From: Treponema_I sp045631425
GTDB taxonomy: Bacteria > Spirochaetota > Spirochaetia > Treponematales > Treponemataceae
Length of the DNA: 64,000 bases
Reading direction: 5' to 3'
Assembly (NCBI GenBank): GCA_045631425.1
Contig: JAZQUR010000105.1
Location: 1-64,000 of the forward strand
Part shown: piece after piece, positions 61,805-64,000 of the stretch
How the letters are laid out: every line of letters starts with the position of its first letter
Numbering within the stretch: position 1 is the stretch's first letter
Position numbers and translations under genes: made by a program
The notes under the pieces: generated by a model
What the model was told of the DNA's origin: nothing
Databases searched by the model: none
The model's input: only the letters and a program-made list of their open reading frames with translations

Positions 61805-62536
61805 ATGGAAAACCTAAACAAATGCTACAAATGCTTCCGTCCCTTTGAAACTTGCTATTGCAAAGATATAGTTCCCATAAAAACTGATATTAAATTTGTA
61901 TTTCTTATGCATCCAAAAGAAGCCTACAAACAGCGAACTGGAACTGGACGACTTGCTCACCTTACACTTATTGATTCTGAAATCATCGTTGGTGTTGATT
62001 TTACAGACAACCCTAGATTAAACACCCTTATAACAGATGAAAAATATTTTCCAGTGGTAATGTATCCTTCAGAAGATGCCTGGACAGCTACAGATTATAG
62101 AGAAAATCCGCCCCACACACTAAAAGAAGCCAGTGAAGGGAAAACCTTGCTTGTTATCCTTGTGGACGCAACTTGGGCCTGTGCAAAAAAAATGGTAAAA
62201 CTTAGCAAAAACCTTCATACTTTGCAAAAAATCTCTTTTACAGCAGGATATAAAAGCATTTACACTTTTAAAACTGAGCCCCAAGAAGATTTTATCTCCA
62301 CAATAGAAACTTGCTATTATTTGCTAAAAGAATTAAGTGAAGGTCAGTTTTCCACAACTCTTACACAGCCTGATTTTGACCCAGAACCTCTTATGAACAT
62401 CTTCAAAAAAATGATTCATACTCAACTGGAAAGTCAGCGTTTACGTGAAGAATCTGGAGAGCCAGACCGATATCAACTTGCAGGTTCTATTCGAGCAAAA
62501 AAACGAGCTTTGCGAGAGCAACAAGGTCAAAATTAA
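61805..62536 (+). CDS. DTW-domain tRNA aminocarboxypropyltransferase
   Basis: The ATG at 61805 is set by the promoter and gives 243 residues. The N-terminus has a Cys cluster (Cys7, Cys10, Cys17, Cys19) that should bind zinc. DATW (121-124) is the DTW signature, and QRTGTGRL precedes it. DTW enzymes (TapT) transfer the aminocarboxypropyl group of SAM to uridine 47 of tRNA, giving acp3U. The basic tail (IRAKKRALREQQGQN) may touch RNA. Function is by family. Confidence 0.87.
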   Translation: MENLNKCYKCFRPFETCYCKDIVPIKTDIKFVFLMHPKEAYKQRTGTGRLAHLTLIDSEIIVGVDFTDNPRLNTLITDEKYFPVVMYPSEDAWTATDYRENPPHTLKEASEGKTLLVILVDATWACAKKMVKLSKNLHTLQKISFTAGYKSIYTFKTEPQEDFISTIETCYYLLKELSEGQFSTTLTQPDFDPEPLMNIFKKMIHTQLESQRLREESGEPDRYQLAGSIRAKKRALREQQGQN

Positions 62537-62615
62537 ACTACTAATTTAAACTACTTTTACAATGAAAATAAACGTGATACACTTTATTTATATAAAATCA
62601 AATTAGGAGGATAAA

Positions 62616-63647
62616 ATGAATATTATTAGTGTAGAAAATATTAGCAAACAGTTCAAAACTCCAAAGAAATTTCCGGGTTTTATTGGAGCAATTAAAAGTT
62701 TATTCACAAGAGAATATACAATAAAAAACGCTGTTCAAAATATCAGTTTTGATATTGAAGAAGGCGAAATTGTTGGATATCTTGGAGCCAACGGAGCTGG
62801 AAAATCCACTACAATCAAAATGATGACAGGGATTTTAACACCAACTGAAGGCAAAATCACCATTAACGGAATTGTTCCCTACGAACAAAGAGAAAAAAAT
62901 GCAAGAAGCATCGGTGTTGTTTTCGGTCAAAGAACTCAGCTTTGGTGGGATATTCCATTGAATGAAACCTACACTCTTTTGAAAAATATGTATGATATTT
63001 CAGATGAAGATTATGAAGAACGCTATAAATTTCTTGATGACGTTCTAGGTCTTTCAGAATTTATTATGCAACCAGTTAGAACCTTATCTTTAGGCCAGCG
63101 AATGAAAGCTGATATTGCGGCTGCACTTCTACATAATCCTAAGGTAATTTTCTTAGATGAACCAACAATCGGTCTTGATGTTGTTGTAAAGGAAAGAGTT
63201 CGTAAAGCAATTCTTGAAATCAATAAAAAATATAAAACCACAATCATTTTAACAACCCACGACTTACATGATATTGAAGAATTATGTAATCGTATTATCG
63301 TTATTGATAAGGGCCAAAAATGTTACGATGGAAATATTCAAGAATTAAAGAACGAATATGGCTATTTGAGCAAAATCAATCTTCGAATTGAAGAATTTGA
63401 AACAGTTTCTGTGGAGGATGTACAATCAGTTTTCCAAGGAATGAATCATTCTGACGAATTTAATGTGGAAAAAACAGAAGAAGCCTTTGTTATCACTTTT
63501 AATAAAAAATTCTGCACTGTTTCTGAAATTATGGAACGTTTATTTAAGAAATTTTCAGTGGCAGATTTTGTTGTCGAAGAAACTGATATCGAAGAAATTG
63601 TTAAAAAGATTTATTTAAAAGCTGAGGCAAGAGGAATTGAAAACTAA
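62616..63647 (+). CDS. ABC-2 type transporter ATP-binding protein
   Basis: The 343-residue ATPase has Walker A GANGAGKS, the Q-loop in GVVFGQRTQLWWD, signature LSLGQR, Walker B IFLDEP and the switch His in THDLHD. The GQRxQLWWDxP segment marks the subgroup paired with ABC-2/DUF-type permeases (often annotated as daunorubicin- or viologen-type exporters). A C-terminal extension of about 95 residues follows the core. AGGAGG precedes the ATG. The permease gene overlaps its end. Confidence 0.9.
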   Translation: MNIISVENISKQFKTPKKFPGFIGAIKSLFTREYTIKNAVQNISFDIEEGEIVGYLGANGAGKSTTIKMMTGILTPTEGKITINGIVPYEQREKNARSIGVVFGQRTQLWWDIPLNETYTLLKNMYDISDEDYEERYKFLDDVLGLSEFIMQPVRTLSLGQRMKADIAAALLHNPKVIFLDEPTIGLDVVVKERVRKAILEINKKYKTTIILTTHDLHDIEELCNRIIVIDKGQKCYDGNIQELKNEYGYLSKINLRIEEFETVSVEDVQSVFQGMNHSDEFNVEKTEEAFVITFNKKFCTVSEIMERLFKKFSVADFVVEETDIEEIVKKIYLKAEARGIEN

Positions 63648-64000
63648 TAAAAAGCATTTAATATCAAATCCAAAATATAGAATTAGTTCATATTTGCCCT
63701 TTACAAGAAATGCGATTCAAACATTGTTGTCTTATCGGTCAAATATTCTGTTTTATTTTATTGGAAATATTTTAAAAATCTTTGTATTCTTTTTTCTTTG
63801 GAAGGCGATTTTTGCTTCCAGTGGAGAAGAAATACTAAGAGGTTTTTCATTTCCAGACATGGTAATTTATTTGATTTTAACAAATTTCATCTATGAATTA
63901 AGTGGAAATGTTGGAAGTGAAATGCACGAAGAAATTTCTTCTGGGCAAATTTCAATGTCTTTGATAAAACCTATTTCCTTTAGATTTAGGATTTATTTTA
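63637..64000 (+). CDS. ABC-2 family permease (cut by the window end)
   Basis: An open frame begins with a TTG at 63637 inside the end of the ATPase gene (AGAGGA upstream) and runs off the window. It reads KTNKKHLISNPKYRISSYLP, then membrane helices around ILFYFIGNILKIFVFFFLW and MVIYLILTNFIYELSG. The sequence fits ABC-2 permeases of the type paired with the upstream ATPase. At least 121 residues are visible. A second permease probably follows outside. Confidence 0.75.
   Translation, partial: MKTNKKHLISNPKYRISSYLPFTRNAIQTLLSYRSNILFYFIGNILKIFVFFFLWKAIFASSGEEILRGFSFPDMVIYLILTNFIYELSGNVGSEMHEEISSGQISMSLIKPISFRFRIYF

Overview
The window looks like chromosomal DNA of a host-associated Treponema-like spirochaete. 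It is AT-rich. It carries a TpLRR/BspA-type surface lipoprotein, several lipoproteins with spirochaete-style lipoboxes, an archaeal/eukaryal-type PheT, a bacterial XPB helicase with its partner, two different phosphofructokinases, and a MurA with Asp in place of the usual catalytic Cys. The genus call is inference from gene content, because no rRNA gene is present. I found no rRNA, tRNA, CRISPR array or intact prophage.

Layout: 1-5.5 kb is accessory (AAA/DUF4143 ATPase, LRR lipoprotein, GC-rich hairpin clusters). 5.5-16 kb holds an esterase, the XPB pair, a HAD phosphatase, an S41-like lipoprotein and pyrimidine synthesis (pyrF plus a fused pyrK-pyrD). 16-22.7 kb is a minus-strand block: PFK with an FMN enzyme, a Nudix hydrolase, and an Lrp-aminotransferase-ECF transporter operon behind a long structured leader. 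22.8-24.7 kb is a small ABC exporter operon led by a 20-codon hydrophobic peptide gene. 24.9-33 kb holds a GerMN protein, transketolase, two Pr6Pr-like membrane proteins, an SPFH protein, murA and pepT. 33.1-35.4 kb is a nested insertion: a KilA-N gene split by a small palindromic repeat, itself split by an IS110-family element. 35.4-49.6 kb holds recQ, a dGTPase-like HD protein, purL, two CNNM/CBS proteins, an omptin-like protease, an RluA enzyme and a second PFK. 49.7-59.8 kb holds a lipoprotein, two regulators, a ROK glucokinase, an rRNA methyltransferase, a glpK-centred glycerol operon and an outer-membrane protein. 60-64 kb holds pheT, a DTW protein and an ABC-2 transporter cut by the window edge.

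The most striking observation is the IS110 element (about 33254-34635). Its 5' non-coding region has the architecture of a bridge RNA. All four guide segments can be read by eye: two match the repeat it interrupted and two match the element's own ends. An intact, unoccupied copy of the target lies at 37334-37347. The transposase frame is broken at an A7 run.

A second, genome-style feature is leaderless transcription. At least ten genes have a -10 hexamer exactly six bases before the ATG and no Shine-Dalgarno, while neighbouring genes use ordinary GGAGG sites. Because of this, several starts given here lie downstream of the longest open frame.
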